Positions 48,109-57,198 of a stretch of 64,000 nt of DNA are shown here, piece after piece. The translations under genes were made by a program, and so were the position numbers. Below the pieces are notes generated by a model. The model did not search any database. It was not told where the DNA came from and worked only from the letters and a program-made list of their open reading frames with translations. The stretch's first letter is position 1; each line of letters begins with the position of its first letter. This DNA is from Brevundimonas sp. Root1279 (GTDB lineage: Bacteria; Pseudomonadota; Alphaproteobacteria; Caulobacterales; Caulobacteraceae): positions 248,001 through 312,000 of the forward strand of contig NZ_LMEB01000009.1 of the NCBI RefSeq assembly GCF_001425945.1, written 5' to 3'.

Positions 48109-48507
48109 ATGGATATGACGCCTGAGTTCATCATGCTGGCCTTCACCCTGATCCTGGCGCTGGTCCAGATCGGGGCCGCCGCCATAGCCCGCACCGCCGA
48201 GCTCGGCGCCAAATGGAACGCGGGACCGCGCGATGCCGAGGTCCCGCCGCCCGGCAAGCTGGCCGGCCGCCTCATGCGGGCCCAGGCCAATCTGTTCGAG
48301 ACCCTGCCGATCTTCGCCGCCGCCGTGATCATGGCGCATATCGCCGGTAAGGACGGGCAACTGACCTTCCTGGGCGCCCACCTCTATTTCTTCGGCCGGG
48401 TGATCTACCTGCCGCTCTACGCCTTCGGCGTGCCCTATATCCGCACCCTGGCCTGGCTCGCCGCCGCCGCCGGGCTGGTGATGTGCATCGTCGCCCTGTT
48501 TGTCTGA
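48109..48507 (+). CDS. MAPEG family membrane protein
   Basis: This is a 132-aa protein with four helices (residues of about 5-27, 55-78, 84-104 and 108-130). The MAPEG-like motif GRLMRAQANLFETLPIFAAAV is present, followed by RVIYLPLYAFGVPYIRTLAW. MAPEG proteins include glutathione-linked membrane enzymes; bacterial members are mostly uncharacterised. GAGAAGGGGAGG supplies the SD. It ends 8 nt into the next frame. Confidence 0.85.
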   Translation: MDMTPEFIMLAFTLILALVQIGAAAIARTAELGAKWNAGPRDAEVPPPGKLAGRLMRAQANLFETLPIFAAAVIMAHIAGKDGQLTFLGAHLYFFGRVIYLPLYAFGVPYIRTLAWLAAAAGLVMCIVALFV

Positions 48508-48517
48508 AAGAGTTGAA

Positions 48518-49933
48518 TTGACCCCAGCCGCCCGCCTCGCCGCCGCCGCCTCCGTCCTGGACAGCATCGCCCAGGGCCGCGCTCCGGCCGAAGTCGTTCT
48601 CAAGGCCTGGGGACAGACCAATCGCTACGCCGGATCCAAGGATCGTCGCGCCGTCGCCGACCGCGTCTACCGCGTGCTGCGCGCCCGCGGTCGTTTGGTC
48701 TGGGCCATGGGCGGCCGCGAGGACGGCCGGGCCCTGGTCATCGGCTCGCTGAGCCTGATCGACGGCCTGTCGCTGGAAGAGATCGAGGCCCTGCACTCGG
48801 GCGAAGGCTACGGCCCGCGCCCGCTGTCCAAGCAGGAGCGCGCCCGCATTACGGCCGGCGAGGGCGACTTGCCCGGCTGGGCAGCCGCCGGCCTGCCCGA
48901 GTTTGTGGTCGAGGACTTCAAGGCGACCTACGGCGAGCGCTGGACCGAAGAGGCCCGCGAGCTGATGGCCCCGCGCGCCCCGATCGACCTGCGCGTCAAC
49001 AGCGCCCGGGCATCGGTGGACGCCGTCCGCACCGAATTGACCGCCGCCGGCCTGGCGCCGGAGCCGACACCCTTCTCGACCTGGGGCCTGCGCCTGCCGT
49101 CCGAGCCGCCGCCGAACGTCCAGGCCCAGGACGCCTTCAAGGCGGGCTGGATCGAAATCCAGGACGAGGGCAGCCAGATCGTCACCTGGCTGGCCGGGGC
49201 TGGTCTCGACTTCAGGCCGGACAGCATCGTCGTCGATTATTGCGCCGGCGGCGGGGGCAAGACCCTGGCCCTGGCCGCCCAGGCCCTGCCGGTCGCCAAG
49301 GCCGGCGCGAAGCCGGCTGCGAAGCCGGCCGGCTGGTCGCCCACAGGCGGCGACGAGGGCGCAGGCGGCGCCCCGAAGGCCGAACTGACCTCGGGCATGA
49401 CGCTGATCGCCTGCGACGTAGTCCAGAAGCGGCTCGACAACATCCGTCCGCGCCTCGCCCGCGCCGGCGTCGCGGCCGACCTGCGCCTGCTCGGCCAGAA
49501 TGGCGGCGGGGTCGAGGACGTCAACGGCAAGGCCGACCTGGTCTTCGTCGACGCGCCCTGCAGCGGCTCCGGCACCTGGCGCCGCCGTCCCGAGGACGCC
49601 TGGCGGCTCAAGGCCGACGAGGTCGAACGCCTGCACGCCCTGCAGTTGCGCATCCTCGAACAGGCCGTTCAGCTGGTGAAGCCGGGCGGACGCCTAGTCT
49701 ATGTCACCTGCTCGATGCTGAGCCGCGAGAACGAGGCCACGACCGAGGCCTTCGAAGCGGCGCACCCGGGCTTCCGCCCGGTGGCGATCGCCGACCTGAT
49801 GTCGTCCCCGACGCTCACGGACGCCGCCCGGGCCCGGCTGGCCGAGGTCGCTTCGGGTCATCGCCTGCGGCTGTCCCCGGCCTCCACCAACACCGACGGC
49901 TTCTTCGCCGCCGTCTACGAGAGGACGGCGTGA
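48518..49933 (+). CDS. RsmB-like rRNA cytosine-C5 methyltransferase
   Basis: The RsmB/NOP family methylates a cytosine in rRNA. The TTG at 48518 follows GAAAGAG; a TTG at 48500 in the MAPEG gene is the alternative (6 residues more). The N-terminal NusB-like domain covers about residues 5-120. The catalytic domain has VVDYCAGGGGKTLALA (SAM), VFVDAPCSGSGTWRR (catalytic Cys), YVTCSMLSRENE (second Cys) and a final TNTDGFFAAVYER. An Ala/Lys/Gly-rich insert of about 35 residues splits the SAM domain after QALP. It overlaps the next gene by 4 nt. Confidence 0.88.
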   Translation: MTPAARLAAAASVLDSIAQGRAPAEVVLKAWGQTNRYAGSKDRRAVADRVYRVLRARGRLVWAMGGREDGRALVIGSLSLIDGLSLEEIEALHSGEGYGPRPLSKQERARITAGEGDLPGWAAAGLPEFVVEDFKATYGERWTEEARELMAPRAPIDLRVNSARASVDAVRTELTAAGLAPEPTPFSTWGLRLPSEPPPNVQAQDAFKAGWIEIQDEGSQIVTWLAGAGLDFRPDSIVVDYCAGGGGKTLALAAQALPVAKAGAKPAAKPAGWSPTGGDEGAGGAPKAELTSGMTLIACDVVQKRLDNIRPRLARAGVAADLRLLGQNGGGVEDVNGKADLVFVDAPCSGSGTWRRRPEDAWRLKADEVERLHALQLRILEQAVQLVKPGGRLVYVTCSMLSRENEATTEAFEAAHPGFRPVAIADLMSSPTLTDAARARLAEVASGHRLRLSPASTNTDGFFAAVYERTA

Positions 49934-50643
49934 ACGGGAGCTGGTCCCTCCAGACCTACGGCGACCTTTCCGTCCTCTGCGTGATGGCGGCGCCGGCCGA
50001 GTACGGCCCGGCGCTCCGCGCGCGCATCCAGCCCCTGATCACCGGCGTCGGCCCGGTCGAGGCGGCCGTCGCCCTGTCGGCGACCCTGGCCCGGCTGGAG
50101 GCGGCCGGCCATCCGCCGGACCTGATCGTCTCGCTCGGCTCCTGCGGCTCGCGCGATCTCGAGCACGCGGCCGTCTACCAGGTCGCCTCGGTCGCCTATC
50201 GCGACATGGACGCCAGCGTCCTCGGCTTTGAGAAGGGCGTCACGCCGCTGCTCGACCTGCCGCCGGTCATGAGCCTGCCTTGCCCCGTGCCTGGCCTGCC
50301 CACGGCCCGCTTGTCGACCGGCGCGAACGTGGTCTCCGGAGCCGCCTATGACGCCATCGACGCCGACATGGTCGACATGGAGACCTTCGCCCTGCTGCGC
50401 GCCGCCCAGACCTTCGGCACGCCCCTTGTGGCCCTGCGTGGCGTCAGCGACGGCCGCTCCGAACTGACGAAGCTGGAGGACTGGACCTCCACCCTGCATC
50501 ACGTGGACGTCAATCTGGCCGAGGCCATGGATCGCCTCGCCGAGGTCCTGACGACCCAAGGCCTCGCCGCCCTTGATCCGGGCGGCCCGAAGCTTCAAGA
50601 CCCCGCCCATTCCCCGATTGCCCCGAATCTGGAACGCCCATGA
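49930..50643 (+). CDS. mtnN: 5'-methylthioadenosine/S-adenosylhomocysteine nucleosidase-like
   Basis: This is a 237-aa MTA/SAH nucleosidase-like protein that removes adenine from MTA or SAH. The nucleoside phosphorylase fold shows [47 protein letters not shown] and [11 protein letters not shown] with the catalytic Asp. The GTG start gives GTGA overlap with the RsmB-like stop. It lies just before guaA. A Pro-rich tail of about 20 residues follows. Substrate preference cannot be settled from sequence. Confidence 0.83.
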   Translation: MNGSWSLQTYGDLSVLCVMAAPAEYGPALRARIQPLITGVGPVEAAVALSATLARLEAAGHPPDLIVSLGSCGSRDLEHAAVYQVASVAYRDMDASVLGFEKGVTPLLDLPPVMSLPCPVPGLPTARLSTGANVVSGAAYDAIDADMVDMETFALLRAAQTFGTPLVALRGVSDGRSELTKLEDWTSTLHHVDVNLAEAMDRLAEVLTTQGLAALDPGGPKLQDPAHSPIAPNLERP

Positions 50644-52199
50644 CCGCCGCCAACCACCAGTCCGTGCTGATCGTAGACTTCGGCAGCCAGGTGACCCAGC
50701 TGATCGCCCGGCGTCTGCGCGAGGCGAGCGTCTATTGCGAGATCCACCCGTTCGATAAGGCCGAGGCGGCGCTGGCGGCGATGCGTCCGGCGGCGATCAT
50801 TCTGTCGGGCGGCCCTGAGAGCGTGCACGAGGAGGGCAGTCCCCGGGCGCCGCAGGGCGTGTTCGAGGCGGGCGTGCCGGTGCTCGGCATTTGCTATGGC
50901 GAGATGACCCTGTGCGAACAGCTCGGCGGCAAGGTCGAGGGCGGCCACTCCCGCGAGTTCGGCCGCGCCGAGATCACCATCGAAAAGGACTCACCCCTGC
51001 TGGCCGACCTGGCCCCTATCGGCGAGGAAGAGACGGTCTGGATGAGCCATGGCGACAAGATCGTCGCCATTCCCGAGGGCTTCGACGTCGTCGCCTCCTC
51101 GCCCGGCTCGCCCTATGCGGTGATCGCCGACGAGACCCGTCGGTTCTATGGCGTTCAGTTCCACCCGGAGGTGATGCACACCCCGCGCGGCGCGACCATG
51201 CTGAAGAACTTCACCCACCGGATCGCCGGCCTGTCGGGTGACTGGACCATGGCCGCCTATCGCGATGAAAAGATCGCCCAGATCCGCGCCCAGGTCGGTT
51301 CGGCCAAGGTCATCTGCGGCCTGTCGGGCGGCGTCGACTCCTCCGTCGCCGCGGTGCTGATCCACGAGGCCATCGGCGACCAGCTGACCTGCGTCTTCGT
51401 CGACACCGGCCTGCTGCGCAAGGACGAGGCCAAGCAGGTCACCACGCTCTTCCGGGAGCACTACAACATCCCGCTGATCCACGTTGATGCGTCTAAGGAA
51501 TTCCTTGGCGAGCTGGCGGGCCAGTCGGACCCCGAAACCAAGCGCAAAACCATCGGCCGGGTCTTCATCGAGGTCTTCGACCGCGAAGCCGCCAAGATCG
51601 AGGGCGCCGAGTTCCTCGCTCAGGGCACCCTTTATCCCGACGTGATCGAGAGCGTGTCGTCGTCGAGCGGCAAGGCCCACGTGATCAAGAGTCACCACAA
51701 CGTCGGCGGCCTGCCGGACTATATGAAGCTGAAGCTGGTCGAGCCGCTGCGCGAACTGTTCAAGGACGAGGTCCGCGCCCTGGGCCGCGAGCTGGGTCTG
51801 ACCGACGCCTTCGTGGGCCGCCACCCGTTTCCAGGGCCCGGCCTGGCCATCCGCATCCCCGGCGAGATCACTCCGGAGGCCGTCGCCACCCTGCAGGACG
51901 CCGACGCCATCTACTTGGAAGAGATCCGCAACGCCGGCCTCTACGACCAGATCTGGCAGGCCTTCGCCGTGCTGCTGCCGGTCAAGACGGTCGGCGTCAT
52001 GGGCGACGCGCGCACCTATGAGAAGGTGCTGGCCCTGCGCGCCGTCACCTCGACCGACGGCATGACCGCCGACTTCTTCCAGTTCCCCTGGGATGTCCTG
52101 GCCAAGACCGCCACCCGGATCATCAACGAGGTCCGCGGCGTCAACCGCGTGGTCTATGACGTGACCTCGAAGCCCCCTGGCACGATCGAGTGGGAATAA
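50640..52199 (+). CDS. guaA: GMP synthase (glutamine-hydrolysing)
   Basis: GuaA converts XMP to GMP using glutamine. The 519-aa product has the class I amidotransferase Cys in LGICYGEM and the catalytic His/Glu in QFHPEVMHT. The PP-loop ATPase is [12 protein letters not shown], the XMP-binding region holds [10 protein letters not shown] and the C-terminus is PPGTIEWE. It overlaps the upstream gene by 4 nt and completes the guaB-guaA set. Confidence 0.96.
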   Translation: MTAANHQSVLIVDFGSQVTQLIARRLREASVYCEIHPFDKAEAALAAMRPAAIILSGGPESVHEEGSPRAPQGVFEAGVPVLGICYGEMTLCEQLGGKVEGGHSREFGRAEITIEKDSPLLADLAPIGEEETVWMSHGDKIVAIPEGFDVVASSPGSPYAVIADETRRFYGVQFHPEVMHTPRGATMLKNFTHRIAGLSGDWTMAAYRDEKIAQIRAQVGSAKVICGLSGGVDSSVAAVLIHEAIGDQLTCVFVDTGLLRKDEAKQVTTLFREHYNIPLIHVDASKEFLGELAGQSDPETKRKTIGRVFIEVFDREAAKIEGAEFLAQGTLYPDVIESVSSSSGKAHVIKSHHNVGGLPDYMKLKLVEPLRELFKDEVRALGRELGLTDAFVGRHPFPGPGLAIRIPGEITPEAVATLQDADAIYLEEIRNAGLYDQIWQAFAVLLPVKTVGVMGDARTYEKVLALRAVTSTDGMTADFFQFPWDVLAKTATRIINEVRGVNRVVYDVTSKPPGTIEWE

Positions 52200-52295
52200 G
52201 CGCGGCCAGCTGCTGATCGTCTTGCGGATCGAGCGTCCCATTCCCTTCTAGCGGTTACGCCTGCGCGTCGCGGGCTCTGGCCGCAGGAGCACGCC

Positions 52296-53267
52296 ATGCA
52301 AGCCGTCCGCATATCCGAGACCGGCGGGCCGGAGGTGTTGCGCCTCGTCGAGGTCGAGACGCCCGAGCCCGGCCCAGGCGAAATCCGGGTCCGGCACCAC
52401 GCGATCGGGCTCAACTTCATCGAGATCTACCAGCGCAGCGGCCTCTATTCGATCCCGCTTCCGGGCGGACTCGGGCAGGAGGCGGCGGGCGTCGTCGAGG
52501 CCGTGGGGCCCGGGGTGACGCGGTTCGCGACGGGCGACCGCGTCGCCTACGCCAGCGGCCCGCCCGGCGCCTATGCCGAGGCGCATGTGGTGCGGGCGGA
52601 TCGCACTGTCAGGGTCCCTGAGCGCGTGTCCTTCGAGGTCGCGGCCGCGTCCATGCTGAAGGGCATGACGGCCGAATACCTGGTGCGGCGGACGTTTCGC
52701 GTTGAAGCGGGGATGACCATCCTGGTGCATGCGGCGGCCGGCGGCGTCGGCACCCTGCTGTCCCAGTGGGCGGTCTCGCTCGGCGCGCGGGTGATCGGCA
52801 CGGCCGGATCGCCGGAGAAGGCGGCTTTCGCCCGCTCCGTCGGCTGCGCGGAGGTCATTCAGTATCGTGAGGAGGACGTCGCCGCCCGGGTCCGCGAACT
52901 GACCGCAGGCGAAGGCGTGCCCGTCGTCTACGATTCCGTCGGGGCGGCCACGTTCGAGGCCTCGCTGGCATCCCTGAGCCGGCGCGGCTGCCTCGTCAGC
53001 TTCGGTAATGCGTCCGGCCCTGTTCCACCTGTTTCGCCCCTTCGATTGAGCCAGGCGGGGTCGCTCTACCTGACCCGGCCGACGCTCGGGGACTACGTCG
53101 CCACCGAGGTGGAGTTGGACGCGAGCGCCGCCGCCCTGTTCGACGTCATCGAGCGCGGGGTTGTGACGGTCGAGATCGGCGCGCGCTTTCCCCTGGCGGA
53201 GGTGCGCAAGGCCCACGAGACCCTGGAAAGTCGCCGCGCCCGGGGGTCTTCGATCCTTCTGCCCTAG
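52296..53267 (+). CDS. NADPH:quinone oxidoreductase (zinc-free MDR family)
   Basis: This is a 323-aa medium-chain dehydrogenase/reductase of the quinone oxidoreductase (QOR) type. It begins MQAVRISETGGPEVLRLVE. GLNFIEIYQRSGLY and GQEAAGVVEAVG are typical of QOR, and the NADPH-binding AAAGGVGTLLSQWA is present. No structural zinc Cys cluster is seen. It reduces quinones or enones one electron at a time. Its gene stands alone. Confidence 0.92.
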   Translation: MQAVRISETGGPEVLRLVEVETPEPGPGEIRVRHHAIGLNFIEIYQRSGLYSIPLPGGLGQEAAGVVEAVGPGVTRFATGDRVAYASGPPGAYAEAHVVRADRTVRVPERVSFEVAAASMLKGMTAEYLVRRTFRVEAGMTILVHAAAGGVGTLLSQWAVSLGARVIGTAGSPEKAAFARSVGCAEVIQYREEDVAARVRELTAGEGVPVVYDSVGAATFEASLASLSRRGCLVSFGNASGPVPPVSPLRLSQAGSLYLTRPTLGDYVATEVELDASAAALFDVIERGVVTVEIGARFPLAEVRKAHETLESRRARGSSILLP

Positions 53268-53358
53268 GACCGAAGGACGCACGCACGATCGACCGCGGGT
53301 CGCGGCGGAACCCGGGCGGGCCGTCGCCGTTCTCGCCGCTCAGTTTCGGAGCGGGCGC

Positions 53359-53592
53359 GTGACTTCCTACTTCTGCATCGTGAATCTGCCGGGCGCACCG
53401 TACCGGGAGATCGCCGCGCTTTCGGCTGAGTCAGACGCCGATGCGAAGCGCGAACTCGAGGCCCTGGCCGCCAACTGGCCCGGGTTCGAGACCATCGCCC
53501 TGTATGAGGGCGAGCGGCCGGTCTCCGTCCTGTCCAATCCCGCCCTGGGCTTCGCCGCAGAACCGCTGGCGCTCTGGGACGAAGCCGCTTGA
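53359..53592 (+). CDS. Hypothetical 77-aa protein
   Basis: This short protein starts at a GTG with GGAGCGGG upstream. It begins MTSYFCIVNLPGAPYREIAAL and has an alpha-beta appearance with no membrane segment or signal peptide. The codon use is typical of the genome, so it is probably real. It faces the UPF0324 transporter gene tail-to-tail with adjacent stops. No family is recognised. Confidence 0.6.
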   Translation: MTSYFCIVNLPGAPYREIAALSAESDADAKRELEALAANWPGFETIALYEGERPVSVLSNPALGFAAEPLALWDEAA

Positions 53593-54645
53593 TCAGATCC
53601 CCAGCAGCCGGATCAGGCCGAGGCTGAGCAGGGCCAGCGCCGCAAGCGACAGGAGAACTGCGCCGACCGTGCGGCCGCCGGCGCGGGCGACGGCGCGAAT
53701 ATCGGTCTGAAGACCGAGGGCGGCCATCGAAATGACGGTCAGCAGGCCGGAGGCGGCGGCGAGCGTGGGCAGGATGGCCGGCGGAATCAGGTCCAGCGAG
53801 CGCAGCGCGACCATCACGAGAAAGCCGACGATGAACCAGGGCAACAGACGCGACAGGCCCGGCTTAGCAGCGCCGGGCGCGCGGTCCCGGAAGACCAGCG
53901 ACAGGCCCAGGATCACCGGTCCCAGCATCAGCACCCGCACCAGCTTGACTACGGTCCCGGTCTGGGTGGCCAAGGCGCCGAACGGGGCGGCGGCCGCCAG
54001 GACCTGGGGCACCGCATAGACGGTCAGGCCGGCCAGGACGCCGTATTGGGTCTCGGTCATCGACAGCAGGGCGCCGAGCAGCGGCAGGGTCAGGACGACG
54101 ACAACGCCCAACACCGCCGTGAAGGCGATCGAGGCGGCGATGTCCTCGCCGTCGGCGTCGATTACGGGCGCGATGGCGGCGATGGCGGAGTTGCCGCAGA
54201 TGGCGTTGCCGCAGGCGACCAGCAGAGCCATGCGCGGGTTAAGCCCCAGCATCCGCCCGACGCCGAAGCCGATGACGATGACCAGGGCGACGAGGGCGAA
54301 GATGCCGCCGATCATTCCCAGCCCCAGAGAGGCCAGCACCTCGGCGCTGACCGAGGCGCCGAGAAGGACGACGGCGATCTCCAGCAGCGTCCGGGCGCTG
54401 AAGCCGACGCCGGCCTTGAACCGGGCGCCCGGCGTCCAGACCGTGCGGATCGCAGCGCCGAGCAGGATGGCGACCACCAGGGGCTCCAACCAGACCTCGC
54501 CGATCAGGCTGCGCTCCAGACTGGTCAGGCAGAGGGCCGCGACCGTCACCGCCGCGCACAGCAGCAGCCCCGGCAGCAGCGAGCGGCCGATCGCCGTGAG
54601 GGACGCAACGGGGGGCGACGGGACAGAGGAGGGAGCGGCGCTCAT
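53593..54645 (-). CDS. UPF0324 (YeiH-like) putative sulfate exporter family transporter
   Basis: This is a 350-aa protein with about ten helices. Family motifs include LLGAAIRTVW, KAGVGFSARTLLEIAVVLLGAS and ACGNAICGNSAIAAIAPVI. E. coli YeiH is next to the LysR gene yeiE; the same divergent layout exists here. The ATG at 54645 (MSAAPSS) sets the start; the longer frame overlaps the regulator promoter. Substrate is unknown, with sulfonate or sulfate suggested for relatives. Confidence 0.88.
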   Translation of the reverse strand: MSAAPSSVPSPPVASLTAIGRSLLPGLLLCAAVTVAALCLTSLERSLIGEVWLEPLVVAILLGAAIRTVWTPGARFKAGVGFSARTLLEIAVVLLGASVSAEVLASLGLGMIGGIFALVALVIVIGFGVGRMLGLNPRMALLVACGNAICGNSAIAAIAPVIDADGEDIAASIAFTAVLGVVVVLTLPLLGALLSMTETQYGVLAGLTVYAVPQVLAAAAPFGALATQTGTVVKLVRVLMLGPVILGLSLVFRDRAPGAAKPGLSRLLPWFIVGFLVMVALRSLDLIPPAILPTLAAASGLLTVISMAALGLQTDIRAVARAGGRTVGAVLLSLAALALLSLGLIRLLGI

Positions 54646-54683
54646 CCGTGGACTGATGAGCCCGTCCGAGGATGTGGGTCCAA

Positions 54684-54709
54684 CGGATAATTGTGCTAGG
54701 ATTGATCCG
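54684..54709. promoter_or_regulatory. Candidate LysR operator (CGGAT-N16-ATCCG)
   Basis: A 26-bp inverted repeat with arms CGGAT/ATCCG and AT-rich interior lies between the divergent transporter and LysR genes, 15 nt before the regulator ATG. It suits autoregulation and control of the transporter. Inferred. Confidence 0.4.
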
Positions 54710-54724
54710 ATTTGGAGATCGTTC

Positions 54725-55624
54725 ATGACTCTTGAGCGCCTACGCATCTTCGTCGCCGTGGCCGAGCGGGAGCATGTGACCTCGGCGGCGCGGGCGCTGA
54801 ACTTGACTCAGTCGGCCGTCTCTAACGCCATCGCCGCCCTGGAGGCCGAGCACGGGGTGCGCCTGTTCGACCGGGTCGGACGCGGCGTGGCGCTGAACGA
54901 GATGGGCCGCGCCTTCGTGCCCGAGGCGCGCGCCGTCCTTGCCCGGGCTGCCGCCGCCGACGCCGTCCTGGCCGACATGAGCGCCCTGCGCCGTGGACGG
55001 GTGACCATCTTCGCCAGCCAGACCATCGCCAGCTACTGGCTGCCGCGCCGCCTGGTGGCCTTCCACGCCGCTCATCCGGGCGTGGAGCTGCAGGTCGAGA
55101 TCGGCAACACGCGCGAAGCGGCGGATGCTGTGTTGAACGGCGTGGCCGAGATCGGTCTGGTCGAAGGGGACGTCGACGCCCCCGCCCTGGTCCAGACCCG
55201 CATCGGCTCGGACCGGCTGGCGGTGATCGTCGCCCCCGATCACCCGTGGGCGGATCGGCGGGCCCTGGCCGCCAAAGACCTGCCGTCGTCACCCTGGGTC
55301 ATGCGCGAGGTCGGCTCCGGCACCCGCTCGACGTTGGAGGAGGCCGTTCGCGAGGCGGGCGTCGATCCCGCCGAGCTGCCCGTCGCCATGACCCTGCCGT
55401 CGAACGAGTCGGTCCTGGCCGCCGCCGAAGCCGGGGCGGGCGCAACGGCCCTGTCGGAGAGCGTCGCCCGCGCCGCCATCGACGCCGGCCGCGTCGTCGT
55501 CGCGCCCTTCGGTCTGGCCGAACGCCCCTACCGCCTGCTGCGCCACGCCGAGCGATACCGCAGTCGGGCTGGAGAGATCTTCGCCCAGCTGATCACGGCC
55601 CCGGACGGACTCGACCAGGCTTGA
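54725..55624 (+). CDS. LysR family transcriptional regulator (YeiE-like)
   Basis: This is a 299-aa LysR regulator. The winged helix-turn-helix (residues 1-60) reads LRIFVAVAEREHVTSAARALNLTQSAVSNAIAALE. The effector-binding domain follows, with a CysB/CbbR-like GRVTIFASQTIASYWLPRRL. Its ATG at 54725 follows GGAGAT. It is divergent from the UPF0324 gene, as yeiE is from yeiH, so that gene is its likely target. The ligand is unknown. Confidence 0.92.
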   Translation: MTLERLRIFVAVAEREHVTSAARALNLTQSAVSNAIAALEAEHGVRLFDRVGRGVALNEMGRAFVPEARAVLARAAAADAVLADMSALRRGRVTIFASQTIASYWLPRRLVAFHAAHPGVELQVEIGNTREAADAVLNGVAEIGLVEGDVDAPALVQTRIGSDRLAVIVAPDHPWADRRALAAKDLPSSPWVMREVGSGTRSTLEEAVREAGVDPAELPVAMTLPSNESVLAAAEAGAGATALSESVARAAIDAGRVVVAPFGLAERPYRLLRHAERYRSRAGEIFAQLITAPDGLDQA

Positions 55625-55657
55625 ACTCGCGTCGGCGGCGCCGTTGTCGCTCGCTGC

Positions 55658-56155
55658 CTAGCGATCCCCGGGGGTCTGTTCCGGCCCCGCGCGCCAGATC
55701 CGGTAGCGCACTTCCAGCTCGTTCGGCGCATAGACCACCAGCGGCAGGCGGCTGTTGTAACGGAGCATCGGCTCGTCCGCGCTGCGCACGAACTGCTGGG
55801 TCTTCTGGGTGTCAGGACAGGCCATCATGGTCGAGGCGGCCGGACCACCGCCAGTCACGACGTAGTAGTTGAAGCCCCAGCCCTCGGCCGTGCGCTCCTC
55901 AAGGTGTGTCGAGAAGATCACCCGGTTACAGTCGACCCATTGGGTCCGGCCGACGATGACGCTGACACGCATGGCGTCCTCGTCTCGGCCCGGCTCAAGA
56001 CGGATCACGTGCCGCGTCTCGCCCTCGCGGGCGGCGGGGAAGGCGGCCATGTCGTCCTGACCGGACTGGGCGTCGGCGCACGATCCGGAAAGGGCGACGA
56101 TGGCGGCCCCAAAGGCGAGGCTTGCGGCGAGGTGGGAGGCGAGGAGTCGGGTCAT
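55658..56155 (-). CDS. eco: Ecotin-type periplasmic serine protease inhibitor
   Basis: This 165-aa protein matches ecotin, a dimeric inhibitor of trypsin-like and elastase-like proteases. A signal peptide runs to about ADAQS. The ecotin core has IRLEPGRDEDAMRVSVIVGRTQWVDCN, then TAEGWGFNYYVV. The reactive loop has STMMACPDTQKTQQFV (P1 Met) and then LRYNSRLPLVVYAPNELEVRYRIW. The two Cys of the family disulfide are kept. It protects the cell from host or predator proteases. The start is the ATG at 56155. Confidence 0.93.
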   Translation of the reverse strand: MTRLLASHLAASLAFGAAIVALSGSCADAQSGQDDMAAFPAAREGETRHVIRLEPGRDEDAMRVSVIVGRTQWVDCNRVIFSTHLEERTAEGWGFNYYVVTGGGPAASTMMACPDTQKTQQFVRSADEPMLRYNSRLPLVVYAPNELEVRYRIWRAGPEQTPGDR

Positions 56156-56256
56156 GGACCGGGCCTTTCGCGTCTGTCCCCCGCCGTCAGACCCTAGAAC
56201 GGTTGGCGCGGCCGTATGATCGGGCGTATCCCGCAGAGCGAGGCCCGGTCGAACCC

Positions 56257-56745
56257 TCAGCCCTCGCCGCGCGCAGCCGCCTCCAGGGCGGCGATGTCGA
56301 GCCGCTTCATGTCCATCATGGCGTCGAACACCCGCTTGGCCTTGGCCCGGTCGGGATCGGACAGGATCTCGGTCATCATCGTCGGCACGATCTGCCACGA
56401 CAGGCCGTAGCGGTCCTTGACCCAGCCGCACTGCTCCGCCTCGGGCACGGCCGACAGGGCGTTGGTGTAGCGGTCGCATTCGGCCTGGTCGGCGCAGTCG
56501 ATCTGGAAGGAGACCGCCTCGGTGAACTTGAAATAGTCGCCGCCGTTCAGGGCGGTGAAGGGGCTGCCGGCCAGGGTGAACTGGACCAGCAGGACGTCGC
56601 CCTCCTTGCCGGCGGGATAGTCGGATGGCGCGCGGTCGACCCCGTCGATGCGCGAGTCCGGGAACAGCGAGACATAGAACTCAGCGGCCTCCTCGGCCTG
56701 TTTGTCGAACCACAGGCAGGGGACGATCTTGGCGGCGACGGGCAT
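56257..56745 (-). CDS. VOC superfamily protein (PhnB-like)
   Basis: This is a 162-aa protein of the PhnB/3-demethylubiquinone-like VOC group. It begins MPVAAKIVPCLWFDKQAEEAAEFYVSLF. Other typical pieces are GSPFTALNGG, FTEAVSFQIDC and WVKDRYGLSWQIVP. VOC proteins bind metal or small ligands, but the metal residues are incomplete in this subgroup. The biological role is unknown. Confidence 0.87.
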   Translation of the reverse strand: MPVAAKIVPCLWFDKQAEEAAEFYVSLFPDSRIDGVDRAPSDYPAGKEGDVLLVQFTLAGSPFTALNGGDYFKFTEAVSFQIDCADQAECDRYTNALSAVPEAEQCGWVKDRYGLSWQIVPTMMTEILSDPDRAKAKRVFDAMMDMKRLDIAALEAAARGEG

Positions 56746-56850
56746 AGGTGGGCTCCTTCTCGTGGTCTCTTGAGACCATTAAACCGAAAGGTTAAATGCA
56801 AACGCCGCCTCCGGCTTGCGGTTCCCGGGCGCGATGGGCAGACAGGCCCC

Positions 56851-57198
56851 ATGACCCACACCCTCTACGGCATCCCCAACTGCGACACCGTCAAGAAGGC
56901 CCGCGTCTGGCTGGACCAGCACGGCGTCGCCTTCGACTTCCATGACTACAAGAAGGCCGGCATCGGCCGCGCCAGTCTTGAGAAGTGGGTCGCGGCGCAC
57001 GGCTGGGAGACGGTGCTGAACCGCGCCGGCACGACCTTCCGCGCCCTGCCGGACGCCGAGAAGCAGGGGCTCGACGCCGACAAGGCGATCGGCCTGATGC
57101 TGGCCCAGCCGTCGATGATCAAGCGTCCGGTGCTCGATCTCGGCGACCGGACGCTCGTCGGCTTCAAACCTGATCTGTACGAAGCGGCCTTCGCCTAG
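56851..57198 (+). CDS. ArsC/Spx family reductase (YffB-like)
   Basis: This is a 115-aa thioredoxin-fold protein. It begins MTHTLYGIPNCDTVKKARVWL with the single catalytic Cys. It also has HGVAFDFHDYKK and a final region QPSMIKRPVLDLGDRTLVGF. This YffB-type branch lacks the arsenate-binding Arg triad of true ArsC, so arsenate reduction is doubtful. Its stop shares a CTAG with the convergent GH3 gene. Confidence 0.88.
   Translation: MTHTLYGIPNCDTVKKARVWLDQHGVAFDFHDYKKAGIGRASLEKWVAAHGWETVLNRAGTTFRALPDAEKQGLDADKAIGLMLAQPSMIKRPVLDLGDRTLVGFKPDLYEAAFA

Noticed and set aside
56851..57198. True arsenate reductase
   Set aside because: It is an ArsC-fold protein of the YffB type; the Arg residues that bind arsenate are not evident and no ars genes are nearby.
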